DNA of 64,000 nt from Mesostigma viride (taxonomy: Eukaryota; Streptophyta; Mesostigmatophyceae; Mesostigmatales; Mesostigmataceae). This document shows, piece after piece, positions 10,617 through 21,734 of the stretch. A program made the position numbers and the translations under genes. The stretch spans positions 776,478-840,477 of the forward strand of contig RPFO01001162.1 in assembly GCA_009746045.1 (NCBI GenBank), read 5' to 3'. The notes under the pieces are model-generated. The model saw nothing but the letters and a program-made list of their open reading frames with translations, was not told the DNA's origin and made no database searches. The number at the start of each line of letters is the position of its first letter. The stretch's first letter is position 1.

Positions 10617-13600
10617 CCAGCCTGGCAACCCTGGGGGGTCCATAAGGTGCCTGAGGTGCTTCCAACGAGGGCACGCACGGCACAACTGCCCCAACAACGA
10701 CTCCCTGGCCAACGGGGTGGATCTCTGCCCGGGCTGCTGGCACGCACGTCATCCCCTGGGGCCTCCAGGCAGCCGTTGCAACAGGCCTCGCTACCCAAAT
10801 CAATGTGAGTTCACTCACCTTATGTACTCTGAGGATGATGATCTCATTACCATTGGGGATGGCAACCAGGGCATAATTGATTTTGAGGCAGCAACCTTAC
10901 TGTCCTCCCAACACCCTGTTCTGGAACCTTACATAAAAGCACTAACCCCTACTGTTGACAACTCCATAGATATCAAGGAGCTTGCTCATCAGCTGCACCT
11001 AGCCATGGGTCATGAAACAGTGGCTGAGGAACTGGCCAGACGGCTGGGGGGTAGTAGCATGGGAAAACAACTCAGGAATGCAGTAAAACTGGCTAGACAA
11101 CACTGTCAAGAATGTCAGTTCAATAGCCCCAAACCTCAAAAATGGCATACTGCAACTCCTTCCACCAATAGGGGCATGATAGTGGGGGATGTGATGCACA
11201 TCAACAAAGATGTCCAACCCTACCTGATCCTAAAAGACTCATGGTCCAGGTTCACAGTAATGGAACCCCTACCTGGCATGTCTGCAGGGCAGCTACGTGT
11301 TGCACTCATGATTGCTTTACCCAGATTCTACCCAGTTGACAGAATTTTGCTTGATCAACAATTTTCTTGTCTGACTGACCTGGAAGGGTGTGAAGCAATA
11401 GAGATTGCTGGGCTGGAAGATCATGAGGGTCAGGGGGTCATTGAAAGAACCATCAGATCTGTCAAAACCCTACTAGCCAAAAATCCTTCCAAGGATGCTA
11501 CTTCAGGGGTCTATTGTGACAGGGCACTCTGGTGTCATGAAATGTGCACAACCCTAAACATGAGACCTGTCTTGCATGCCACGTGGGGTGAAGTAATCCC
11601 AGCAGGCCTGCAGGCAGGTGTATATCCCCCAGAGGTGATAGCACTGTACAACACTGCACGTGCACAAACCTCAGCAAAACTGGCAGAAAAAGATAAAACC
11701 CATTCCAGGCCAGTATTCCAAAAAGGTGATCAAGTTCTCTATTACAAGGAAAACAGCTTTGGTAAGGTTGGAACTTGGCTAGGTCCAGTTACCATCCGTG
11801 GATTTACCAAAAACAGCAAGACCGTGGAGGTCAAGCACAATATCAATGGGAAGCGTCACAGGGTGAGCTGTCATAGAATTAAGAAGTATTATTCTCCCAT
11901 GGCAGACGTGCCTGGGGAAGAGTCTTTAAGCATGGACTCACTACTTCTATCTGGCAACTCCAGCATGCCCAGCAGTAGCTCTGAGCCACCAATTACTGCT
12001 GTTGACAGCACCACAGCACCCTCTGTGAACCCTTCCACCCTCAGTGAAGCCAGGCCCACTTCACAACCTGGGGATTGCTTAACCAGGCACGAGGTAGCTG
12101 GGTTGGAAGCATTAGCTCAGCCCCAAGGCACCAAATTGTCTGCCAACCCTCCCGCTCTGAGGTCAAGATTGGCAGTCGCCTTGCAAGCATTACACAGGTC
12201 ACATAAGCAACAAGCTGCTGTGGCCGCAGGGTTGGCAAAAGTCTCAGCTGTGTGCACTAGTCAGGACCCCTGGACCCTGGCAATAGACACTCAGGCACAG
12301 GTCAGTGTGATCAGTGCACAAGCCATCCCTGGTCTTGAGATTGCACCTTCATTTTGGGCACGGGTGCAGGATTTCTCAGGCCAAAGCTCACTGGATGTAG
12401 TGGGACAAGTGATGCTCCCTATACTTGGTATTCAGACACCCTTCCAGGTGGTGGAGGGGTACTCTGGTAACACCTTGTTGGGGGAACCTTTTGTATCCTA
12501 TCCTGGGGTGCTTATCTCAGCTAATGAGCTCAGTGTCACAGGGGTGGGTGCAGTTCCTCTGGACCACTTTAAAATCCCTCTCTCCAGTATTGTCCCTGGT
12601 ATGGATGCTGTCATCAAGGCAGTCAACACTCAGTATGCACCAGGGGAGATCCCTGATCTGGACAAGTTAGTGCACAGCCAGTTCCTCCATCCCTCAGCCT
12701 TTGGGCTGGGTAAGTGGGACATAGCCATGCACTCACCCCACCAAATCTCCCACGTCATACAAGAATGCAAAACACAAAAAGGGTTTACCAAGTGGCTGAT
12801 GGCCATTGTCCACCAAGCCAGGCAGGAATGGGTCCTGCCCAACCCCAAAAACCCTCAATACAAACCGCCTGTCACCCCTTCATGGGACGTGCCAGAGGGA
12901 GCCAAAAAGCTCAGATTAAAATTTGTTCTCAAACAAAAACCACAAAAAGTGGGCTCCCCAATCTTCCATGCCAGACCATGTGTCACAGAATTAAAGGGGA
13001 CCTCCACACTGCCAAAAGGGGAAACATACACACCTGGGCTGCAACAAACCTCACTCAGGATCATGCTCTCCCTCTTCCTCCACAACCTCAATGCAGGCCA
13101 AGACTATGTCTGCAAAGCCACTGATATTAAAAGGGCCTTCCTCAGGGGGGACCCAGAAAAGGCTGAATCTGTGTGGAAAGGGAAGGTGTACGTGGTAGAC
13201 ACCCCAGCTGTGTGGAAACCTTATATTGATGAGCCCCACCTTATCATCAACATTGGGGTGGAAGGGCTTGTCAGTGCCCCAAAAATTTTCAGAGACTCAG
13301 CAGAGGAAGTATTCAAAAAGCTCAAGGCCACGTATGATGACCTGGACCCATGCTTTTTTGTTGTACCCACCCCCTCTGGACTGCTGTTCTTTGTGTGGCA
13401 TGGAGATGACCAACTCATTTGTGGGCCTAGAGCTGAGGTGGAAACCTTTATTCAGCAGGTCCAGGAATCATATGAGATTGGCAAACAGGTGGAATTGAGC
13501 ACAACCCCCATCCAGTTCTGTGGCATCATGTTGCAGCTGCATAGGCAGCCAGATCAGTGGGTCTGCTCTCTCTCCCCTCCTGCAGAATATATCCAAGATT

Positions 13601-14331
13601 GTCTAGATCTGCTGCAGGACAACTACCTCCCCTTACATATGTGTGCCACTGTTCAGGGCAAACTGGGGTGGTGGTCAGCCATCTGTGGGGCTCCCTTAGC
13701 TGTCATCAGCAGGGTCACCCATGATGTTCTAGTCAAGATCAAATGCAGTCACATCAGGAAGTTGGTCAATGACTGTCCCCCCCTCATCCTCCATGGCCTG
13801 AATCTGATGGAAGACATCCACATCCAATGTGTCATGGACAGCTCCATGGAGAGCAGAACAATCAATCAGATGGGGGCACGGGAATCAGGGCTGTTTTTTC
13901 TCACCAACAGGTCAGATTACATGTCCCTCACTTCCTGGTACAGCAGGCTACACCGCAGAAAACCTGGCAGCAGCAACTCAGCTGAATGTCGTGCTGTGGT
14001 GTCTGCTGCATTGCATGCTCGTTCCCTGCAGCACATGCTCACCTGGCTACAAACCCAGGCAGGCAGCACATGCAATGTCATCTCACATCTCTATACTGAC
14101 AGCCAATCTGTGATCAGTTTTCTAACCAAGAAATCTGTCTCTGCTGCTGTCCACACTGACTTGGATTGGGTGATCCTCAAACAGGAGGCCACCTATTTTT
14201 CCAGCTGGACTCATGTGGATGATGAGGACAACCCAGCAGACGCTCTCACGAAGCTGCGGGATGCTGCTGGCCAACAGTACCAGCTCCTCTTTCAGAACAT
14301 GAACCCCTATGATATCAGAGTCAGTGTTTGA
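9700..14331 (+). CDS. Retrotransposon Gag-Pol (capsid, zinc knuckle, integrase, protease-like, RT, RNase H)
   Basis: This 1543-codon ORF lies in the -1 frame to ORF1. The frame is open from 9646 and has no ATG in the overlap; TTG at 9700 overlaps the ORF1 stop. Positions are counted from 9700. Residues 1-240 are capsid-like and helical. Then come Asn/Thr/Gln-rich repeats and a CCHC knuckle (CLRCFQRGHARHNC, about 316-329). Integrase has HLAMGH plus CQEC at about 432-472 and D, D, E at about 496, 551 and 581. A short basic post-integrase module follows (about 690-725). A retropepsin-like segment has IDTQAQVSVIS at about 860 and NTLLGEPFV at about 924. RT has DIKRAFLRG (about 1140) and WHGDDQ (about 1233). 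RNase H of copia type ends with DEDNPADALTK (about 1505). No frame break is present, so it could be functional. Confidence 0.92.
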
Positions 14332-14705
14332 ATAAATGACTGGCCATAGCACAGTACACAACCACCACACCCCCTTACCACAGCGATAGCTGCTGGGCGC
14401 CATAAAATTCAACACATTCGTTGTGGGGTGTGAGTGCTGGCTAGGTCAGATTTGTATCCATTTGCAGCTTGAGGACACAAGCTTTGTATCCATTTACTTA
14501 ATGTGTGCTTCAGTACCTGGCCAAACCAGCCAGCTGGGTACACCTTATTTAATGTGCAATATAACACCTGGCCAGAACAGCCAGCTGTAACCAACCTGGC
14601 TCAACCAGCCATGTCTCTTTTGTACCCCTAATCAACTTAAAAACAATAACAATAATGTTGGGGGTGCAGACCTGCATTAAGAAATAAATAATAAAACAAT
14701 ACTGG

Positions 14706-15178
14706 AGTTAGTCTCCATGCTTTGCTGTAGACTAAGTCTCAAAGGCATTGTGAATACAACGTATGAATAAGCCTTGTAAACCCACGTTGGTATGCGAATA
14801 TAAATACCACGTGGGCTATGCAGATAGGGATGCTAGTCGAGTCGCATACGCTTCCCTAGATAGGTACTTTGGGTACTGAGGTACGTGACAGATGTCAGTA
14901 CCCAGTATACGTAGTGTCCTGTCATTGGACGGTACTAGAGTATCCTAGATAGGGACCGTACTGCAGCGTGCATTGATCTGTGATCGCACGATGCAGTGAC
15001 TAGGCAGCTACCTGTCATCGTGCGGCCTCGGGCCAACGGTCTGCACCCAACGGTCACTGGCGGCGCAGCCGGTGAGAGGAACGTTGATAAAGGGTAAACC
15101 TATTTTCTAATGAACCAAGCAATTCATTGCTCACAGCTCTCAGTGTTCTCAAGCAATATATCCCACCGCATTCTAACT
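14706..15178 (+). repeat. 3' LTR
   Basis: This 473-bp copy of the 5' LTR is followed directly by the target duplication TCTGC (15179-15183). The 374 bp between the gag-pol stop (14331) and this LTR are non-coding and contain AATAAA-like motifs near 14682-14694. Confidence 0.96.
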
Positions 15179-15377
15179 TCTGCACCGTCCTTAGAGAAAT
15201 CAAATTAGGCAGGCCGGAATCTGCATTAATCGTGGCACCCTCCCTGCACTTTGTATATCGTGGCTCCCTAGTCCCCCGACATCACACATTTGGCATGTGC
15301 ATGTTGTCAGTACAACTATATAGGTAAATTGAGACCAAGTAACGTGCATGTTTGCAACTTGCCTGTTGAAACTCTAC

Positions 15378-15571
15378 GGCGGAGCCAATTTTCGGAAGAA
15401 CCTCACCCTTATGCTTGCAAATTCGTGACAAAGTCGGTGGATGGATGGATGGACGGATTGACGGATTGACGGATTTTATCCCCTATTCCTATGTCTTTTC
15501 TCACGTGTCCGGCCTTATAAGCTTCGCCAATTCTGGCGAACCTAACGGTTCTTCCGAAAATTGGCTCCGCC
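15378..15571. repeat. 194-bp element with perfect 25-bp terminal inverted repeats
   Basis: Positions 15378-15402 (starting GGCGGAGCCAATTTTC) are the exact reverse complement of 15547-15571. The 144-bp interior contains a short GGAT/GGATTGAC repeat and no ORF of note. No clear target duplication is visible. It may be a MITE or a simple foldback. Confidence 0.75.
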
Positions 15572-15714
15572 TGATCATTCCGATTCATGATGTCTACATG
15601 CACTAGGTTCAGATAGGGTTGCGTGATGTTGATGTATTCACTGTATGGCCTAGCCACCAGCATGGCCAATTCGCAGCGCCGTGTATGGCTCCGCGCATTC
15701 TACCGGCTACCTTT

Positions 15715-16258
15715 AGTTAGTTCAGCCTAGATGCACCCGCATGTCTACCCGCACACTTCAACCTGCCAGACTATGCCCCGCCTTGTCACCCACGAACATT
15801 TCAGCATGCATTAGCTAGTGCGCCCACAGTTATGCCAGACTCTCCTCGCGAGTAGTTTAGATTGCAGCTGTGGCTTCCCTCCGGGCATGCATGAGGGAAA
15901 ACGGGTGTCTCTGCCCCTAGCTAGCTTTCCAGTGTGCAACCTACAGGGATGAAAAGCACTTTAACTCTGTATTATTGTGCTCCGAGACTCCCCAACGGGA
16001 GCGCGTGCTTATTTCTTTCTTTCATTCATTCATTCATTCATTCATTCATTCATTCATTCATTCATTCATTCATTCATTCATTCATTCATTCATTCATTCA
16101 TTCATTCATTCATTCAGTCAGTCAGTCAGTCAGTCAGTCAGTCAGTCAGTCAGTCAGTAATAGTACTCCGTGGCATTAATTAATTAATTAATTAATTAAT
16201 TAATTAATTAATTAATTAATTAATTAATTAGGAACATAACTCCGTTGGGAGTATCTGT
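15715..16258 (+). repeat. Decayed retroposon copy with hairpin, then (TTCA)n, (GTCA)n and (ATTA)n arrays
   Basis: About 15715-16005 is similar to the nested retroposon at 21945-22414: shared blocks include ATGCCCCGC, GCAGCTGTGGC, and AAAAGCACTT before the hairpin ACTCCCCAACGGGAG at about 15988-16002. It is followed by TTCA (about 16016-16115), GTCA (to about 16160) and ATTA (about 16175-16231) tetranucleotide arrays. A second hairpin-type motif, ACTCCGTTGGGAGT, follows at about 16240-16254. Confidence 0.75.
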
Positions 16259-16449
16259 AGCACATAGCCCAGAGAAGGGGCATATGGCCTACAATACATT
16301 CTAAGCTACTTCCTGCAAGGGTATACGTGGGAATGTAAACAACACTTGCTCTAGGTGCACTAGGGCACCTGCACCACCCAGAGTCTCGAGCAACACCCAG
16401 CTAAGGGGAGCTCGTCATAGGTGGGGAAGATCAGCATAGCTATACAAGA

Positions 16450-16560
16450 TCTAGGGCATGGCTTCTCAGCAGAGAGTGACTCCCTGCATGGGCACTGCAT
16501 TATTAAATAAAGCTAGGCATCATCTGGAGTGTGGCATGCCCATGCGTATGACACGCAAGT
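16450..16560 (+). repeat. Dispersed repeat related to 18975-19150
   Basis: Blocks such as GGCATGGCTTCTCAGCAGAG and GCATCATCTGG recur, with divergence, at 18975-19150. This is a non-coding remnant of a repeat family. The stretch 16260-16450 shows nothing recognisable. Confidence 0.6.
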
Positions 16561-16564
16561 ATAC

Positions 16565-16985
16565 TTGGAAGAATTATATTAATTAATTAATTAATTAAAC
16601 TCGTGCTCCCATTGGGGAGTCGATCACGGAGCATTAACCCCGATGGATGGATGGATGGATGGATGGATGGATGGATGGATGGATGGATGGATGGATGGAT
16701 GGATGGATGGATGGATGGATGGATGGATGGATGGATGGATGGATGGATGGATGGATGGATGGATGGATGGATGGATGGATGGATGGATGGATGGATGGAT
16801 GGATGGATGGATGGATGGATGGATGGATGGATGGATGGATGGATGGATGGATGGATGGATGGATGGATGCATGGATGGATGGATGGATGGATGGATGGAT
16901 GGATGGATGGATGGATGGATGGATGGATGGATGGATGGATGGATGGATGGGTACACGCAATCCTACCGGTCTAAGCTATATCTAC
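16565..16985 (-). repeat. Retroposon tail with (GGAT)n array of about 77 copies
   Basis: Read on the minus strand, this is the tail also seen at about 23150-23270: a GACCGGTAGGATTG block, GTACCC, an (ATCC)n array, GGGGTTAATGCTCCGTGA, the hairpin, GAGCACGAGTTTA and a (TTAA)n end. The array itself covers about 16642-16949. It probably is the 3' tail of the non-LTR fragment at 17370-18990, separated from it by another repeat. Confidence 0.75.
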
Positions 16986-17034
16986 AGGCTATCTACAAAA
17001 CTACCCACAGCAGTTGATGGCTGACCTAGTGGTC

Positions 17035-17320
17035 CCAGCGCAGTTTGAAAATCGCATTCACTCCCTCTCTCTTGCTTGGACTGCTATGCAGGACAAGAGG
17101 AGGTGGAAAACCATTGTCTGGAGGCTCATATGCCCGCCCCTGTGGGCAAGCCCCCTCCCCCCAAGCGGAAGGGGCGCTTTGCTGAGTAGAATAAGTAGGG
17201 TTTTCTAGATTAGATTAGATTAGAGTTAGATTAGTTCGGTTTCGCGGCTTTGCCCCCCCCTCCATCCATCCACGGGAATATGTGCTACATGATCTCCCAA
17301 CGGAGTCATGTTATAATTTA
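17035..17320 (+). repeat. Retroposon 3' end, copy 1, with short coding tail
   Basis: The plus strand encodes the end of a reading frame (WTAMQDKRRWKTIV... to TAG near 17208). It continues with a GATTA repeat, TTCGGTTTCGCGGCTTTG, a CCATCCATCC run and the hairpin TGATCTCCCAACGGAGTCAT at about 17290-17309. The same series, inverted, occurs at 19200-19490, so these are two copies of one element end. Confidence 0.75.
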
Positions 17321-17369
17321 ATTTACAAAACAATCCTAGCTACTCTATATCTATGGTGCTCGCGACCCT

Positions 17370-18990
17370 AGGGGTCTTGTCTAGCATGCCGCCTACATGT
17401 GCAAACGCGCGGCTTCCCCACTGCAGCCTGGGGGTTGTTGTCCTCTATGATCTGGGCCCACTTGGCCTTGTCCATCATCTTTTTCCAAATCACGGAGAGG
17501 CCAAGGCCCCCCATGTCCTCTACTAGCTGCTCTTTGAAGGTGCGGGCCTTGCGGCGTCTAACCTGGCTGGGCCCGGCCCACGTGAGGAGCGGTGCCGTCC
17601 CGGCTGGGCGGGGCGCAGCCCTGCAGAGGGGCCACGTAAGGTGTCTACCTGGTTGGAGCGAGCTAAGTGCCCCGCTACTAGCATCAGGCGCCGCTGCTTG
17701 ATGGTGCTGGTGATAATTAGTGGCATGCCGAGATACAAGTCCTCCTTGCGGACATGAGCAGCGTATCCTACACGAAAAATTGACCGCAGCATGTTGGTGA
17801 CCGCGCCGTCCAGCTTGTTGGCAAGGTCGGCAGTGAGAGTCCACGCCTCGGCCCCGTACGTATACGTAAGAACAGGGAGGACCAGGACCTTAAACAGGTC
17901 CTGTTTCTCTAGCTTGCCCAAGGGCTTGCGCCACAGGGCCCGGTATTGGCGTAAAGCGTTCCAGGCGATCGAGGGAGATACGGTGGTCCACATCAGCCTC
18001 GCAGCTGCATGCATGGCCGGGGAGTATTAGCTATCCAGCAACTTGACGCAGTCTCGATACAGGACCGGCTCGAGAGCCATCAAGGAGAAAGAGGTCGGGC
18101 GGTGGCTGAGTGAGCCCAATCGCCAGAGCCTCCGTCTTCTTGCTGACCTCAAGCCCCACCACACAGGCCTCGATTGCGAGGCAGTCAAGCCACGTCTGCA
18201 CTTGCTCAGACTTCAGTGCCCTCGAAGCTAGAGGGTGGTGTCGTCTGCATAGATGATGTCCGCCAGCCGAATCCCCGTTTCCGCCCCGCCACATGGCCAG
18301 AAACGGTTGTCGACCTACATCCCTGGTTCCCTACCCACAATTAATGCCAGCAAACCGCTTGCGCGCCTGAATCATTACGTATTCGGTGCAATAATGAACA
18401 GGTAGGGCGACAGCACGCAACCCTGCCCGACACACCCTTCTAGCTGTAAAGGGCATGGTGGCGTGGTCCCGTAGGAAGTGCGCACCGAAGTGGTGGACCC
18501 GGCCTAGCTTCATACGTACAGGTTGCGGATGACAGCGCCGGGTAAGGGGGACCCTAGAGGAATCATCCGGAACAGAGCAAGGATGTCCCACAGCGCAGGC
18601 CAGAATTTAAACCGAATCGAAGGCTTTGATGAACTTGTGCTGGTGGACGGTCCACCAGCACAAGGTGCAGATCGAGGGGACTCACCAGGCTGAAGGCGGT
18701 GCAGTTCTTCCACATTAGGCGGCGAGTAGTGAAGAGGGCGTGTGCTGTGTTGCGGCCTGGACAGAAGCCGTGCTGAGTCTCGCTGAGGTGGCTGTCCAGG
18801 GCCGTGCGCATGCGGTTTAGGGACGTCCGCATCAGAAGCCTGAGGGGGGCACTTTGGATGCACACCCCTCTATTGTATAGTTGCCGGCCGGGGTCGGCGG
18901 GCGACCCCTTGTTCTTGCATGCATGCATACAGCATCGTGCGAAGATTATTGTGGCTAGGCAATGGCTAGCTGGGCCAGGCATGGCATCTC
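17370..18990 (-). pseudogene. Non-LTR (LINE-type) reverse transcriptase remnant, copy 1
   Basis: Read on the minus strand, the fragment carries, in order, GFCPGRNTAHAL (RT palm entry, near 18750), IIYADDTTL (catalytic YADD block, near 18245-18275), VQTWLDCLAIEA (near 18190), LPVLTYTYGAEAWTLT (near 17850), KQRRLMLVAGHLARS (near 17670) and VEDMGGLGLSVIWKK (near 17500). This is the usual order of the C-terminal half of a LINE RT. Frame changes and a stop right after the YADD block make it a pseudogene. The clade is not determined. A second, inverted copy lies at about 21735-23100. Confidence 0.88.
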
Positions 18991-19199
18991 AGTAGAGAGC
19001 AACTCTCTGCAGCGATGGCCCGGGCAAAGCATGACTAAAGAAATGAATGCTATGCATCATCTGATGTGCATGGAGCCCATTTCATAGGCATGCAGACACG
19101 GACATGTGGCTATTAAAATAACGCGCATCATCTGGTGTGGGGCCTATCATCGGCATAGTCATATGTACATGTACATTAAATCAAATTCAATTAATGATG

Positions 19200-19490
19200 T
19201 CATGTTAAACTATAACATGACTCCGTTGGGAGATCATATAGCACATATTCCCTTGCTGGATGGATGGAGGTGGGCGAAGCCGCGAAACCGAACTATAAGC
19301 TACTAACTCAAGCTAAGCCTAATCTAGAAAATCAGTCCTAACTACTCTACTCAGCAACTTAGCGCCCCTTCCTCAGGACTGGGAGGGGGGGGGGCTTGCC
19401 CACAGGGGCTGGCGTGTGAGCCTGGGCAATCGTCTTCCACTGACCTCTTCTTGTTCTGCAAGTACCAGTCCAAGCAAGAGAGAGGGAGGA
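19200..19490 (-). repeat. Retroposon 3' end, copy 2 (inverted relative to 17035-17320)
   Basis: On the minus strand this matches 17035-17320: the TGGAAGACGATTGCC coding tail, a GGCAAGCCCC block, TTCTAGATTAG, GTTCGGTTTCGCGGCTTCG, CCATCCATCC and the hairpin of type CTCCCAACGGAG at about 19215-19236. It probably is the 3' end of the ORF1-like remnant that lies next to it on the minus strand. Confidence 0.75.
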
Positions 19491-19549
19491 AATGCGGGAC
19501 TCAGGAAATACATGTACAATTGGCTAAGCCTTACTCTTCTATACACTAA

Positions 19550-21085
19550 GTACTACTGCTATAGTCCCCTAGGCTGGAGGTGCTGAGGGTGCTGGCCGGG
19601 GCAGCGGGGGGCGCTTGCCAGGGCTTGTGGCCGACGTAGATGGCCGCCCCCTTCCTGTATACTGGCTTTTCCTGCTGTTGTCCGCCGGAGCTGGAGGTAG
19701 GTCGGCCATATAGCTCCCGTCGCCGTAGGTTGTTGCTGCGCCAGGGTTAAGCTATCGTCGATCGTCCAGAGTGAAGTGAGTCCTCTCGAGCCGCTAGTGC
19801 GGTGTCTGACTGCATGAGGAACGAAATCTTGTCCGCCGGGTTCTCCGAAAGATGAGCAGTAGCGGAGGCGGTCCCACCTTATGCGGTACCGGCCCGCCGA
19901 GCGGGGAAGGCGGTGGGCCTCCAGCTTGATCTCACCAATGAGGCCCATGCGGCCAAGGATTTCTTTCTCAACCGCCAGTGTGCAAGCTTCACGGAGTTCT
20001 CATCTTCCACCAGGTCGAAGTTCTTGACGATGACGTTAAGGCTGCGCTTGTCGAGCTCGGCGGCCTCCTAGCGGAGATGGAGCATTTGTTGCTTAAGCTG
20101 GGCCGCGCGATGCATGGTGCCAGAGGCGGTGGAGGTGGTGTGGTGCTTCAGCATGTCCGCTCAGGTCTGGGTGGGAGGAGCATCGCTGGCTGGGCCAGCG
20201 GGGGCTGGCTTGGCGGCAATGTCCTTCACCACGGCCTGGGCGGTGAGGCCTGCGGTGTTAATTTTGCAGGCACTCGATGGCGTTGGCGGTGTCTTGGAGG
20301 CGTTTGTCGATGTTCCGGAGCTCAGTGGGCAGTGATGCCATCGAATCACAGACGGCGTCGGTGGTGGAGGTGTAGGAGGTGCCGGTGACGCCGTGGCGGT
20401 GGAGGCCGGCACGGAGGCGAGGAGGGTGGAGGACTGGAGGTCACTGGTGGTGGAGACATCTGGTGGAGAGGTCACAACGTTGTGGTGGGGGAGCTCGCGG
20501 TACAGTAGCCAGCGTGCTGCCATCATTGGTTGCCACATCTGCAGCGATGGGGACCACGTGCTGCTCGAGGGCCTCCTTAAGGAGTGAGCGGATGAAGGAT
20601 TCGGTCAAGGTGGTGGTGAGGGGCTTGGACCTTGGGGGGCCAGAGGCCAGAGCTCCTCGAGTGAGCCGGTCCAAGGAGGGAGAAGAGGACGTATAATTGC
20701 TGAAGCCTGGTGGGGGCTGGCCCGGTGCTGTGGAGCTTTTCTGCCGAACGGTATTGAAAGAAGGCATTGCGGAGGCGGCCCAGGTGGTCTACTACGCCTC
20801 ACAGAAGCTGACCCCAAAGGCACCGTGGGGTCACCCTCGTGGAACGTAGTAGGTGGAGCTGCGTGCACAGTTCAATATCAATTGAAGAGTTCAATATGAA
20901 GCAAGGCGCGTGATCCAAAAACACGTAGCCCAGGTCGATGCGGACCTCGCGGTTGAGCTTGTCAAAGAAGCCGGGCTGGCTGGCGTCAAAGTCAAACTCT
21001 TCCGAGAGCGGGCCCCGGGCACGACTCTGTGAGGCTCGGCAGAGCGACTGCGCTTGGGCTCAGCCGGGCGACGCGGCTGCATGAT
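19550..21085 (-). pseudogene. Decayed retroposon ORF1-like coding region
   Basis: Minus-strand frames join to a protein-like series broken by frameshifts and stops: a start region with MQPRRPAEPKRSRSAEP (21082), a Pro/Ser/Thr-rich part, SFIRSLLKEALEQHVVPIAA (near 20550), a helical part, then NVIVKNFDLVEDENSVKLA (near 19990-20035) and LAVEKEILGRMGLIGEIKL (near 19925-19975). The last two blocks look like the RNA-binding part of a LINE ORF1 protein, a comparison from memory only. No RT motif is in this stretch. It runs into the repeat tail at 19200-19490. Confidence 0.55.
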
Positions 21086-21538
21086 GAGGCGGTCCCGGGG
21101 GCCGAGGCGACTCCACTAGTGCTTGCCCTAGTGCCTTAACCCAAGTGAAACTGGCCGCTGCCTTCAGGGCCGGAGGGCGAAGCTGCAGCAGGGCTCCGGA
21201 ACTGCAGACGTATTTTCATGCAGGGCTGCCGAGCGCAGCCAGCCGCCAGGCTGCGTTGCGTAGAGGAGCGTTGGCTCCGACGTCATTATATTGCGTAGTA
21301 GCTTCGGGAAAAATATATCAGCGTGTGCATCCTAGAAAGACGTGGTGCTTTTGGCCATGCTATTGTGCATAATATCTCTAGGCTTGTCACAAGACTGCGT
21401 TACAGCTGTAAGCCTGTAACGGATTATAGTAGCAGATGCCGGCACCTATAGAAAAGATGCATCGGTTGCAACTAATCTGACTGAATTTGGGGCTCAGACG
21501 CAGAAGTTCTGAGCGCCGCCGGACGTCAGCCGTATGTC

Positions 21539-21612
21539 CGCTCGTGGCTCGTGGCTCGTGGCTCGTGGCTCGTGGCTCGTGGCTCGTGGCTCGTGGCTCG
21601 TGGCTCGTGGCT
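21539..21612. repeat. 7-bp tandem repeat (CTCGTGG)n
   Basis: About ten copies of CTCGTGG followed by degenerate copies to about 21665. The stretch 21086-21538 upstream shows no gene. Confidence 0.9.
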
Positions 21613-21734
21613 AGCTCGTGGCTCATGCCGGCTCGTGGCTCGTGGGCCGCGGCTCCTGGCTCGTAGCTGTCCAATTAGTATACTTACTCACGCGAGAGTT
21701 ACAAATGTATCGTCTGCATCATGCCCCAACCATA

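Larger units (their letters stand above)
7519..15178 (+). mobile_element. Complete LTR retrotransposon, RT/RNase H of copia type, unusual domain order
   Basis: The 7660-bp element has two LTRs (7519-7990 and 14706-15178) that by eye differ only by one inserted base. A 5-bp target duplication TCTGC lies at 7514-7518 and 15179-15183. Inside are ORF1 (564 aa) and an uninterrupted gag-pol ORF (to 14331). The LTRs start AGTTAG and end CTAACT, a perfect 6-bp terminal inverted repeat in place of the usual TG...CA. No standard primer-binding site starting TGG is visible right after the 5' LTR, and only an A-rich stretch precedes the 3' LTR. The intact ORFs and nearly identical LTRs indicate a recent, perhaps still mobile, insertion about 520 bp downstream of DDX1. 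Confidence 0.95.

Noticed and set aside
10455-10620. AAC/CAA-rich microsatellite as a break in gag-pol
   Set aside because: It keeps the frame and encodes a Thr/Asn-rich linker, so it does not interrupt the ORF.
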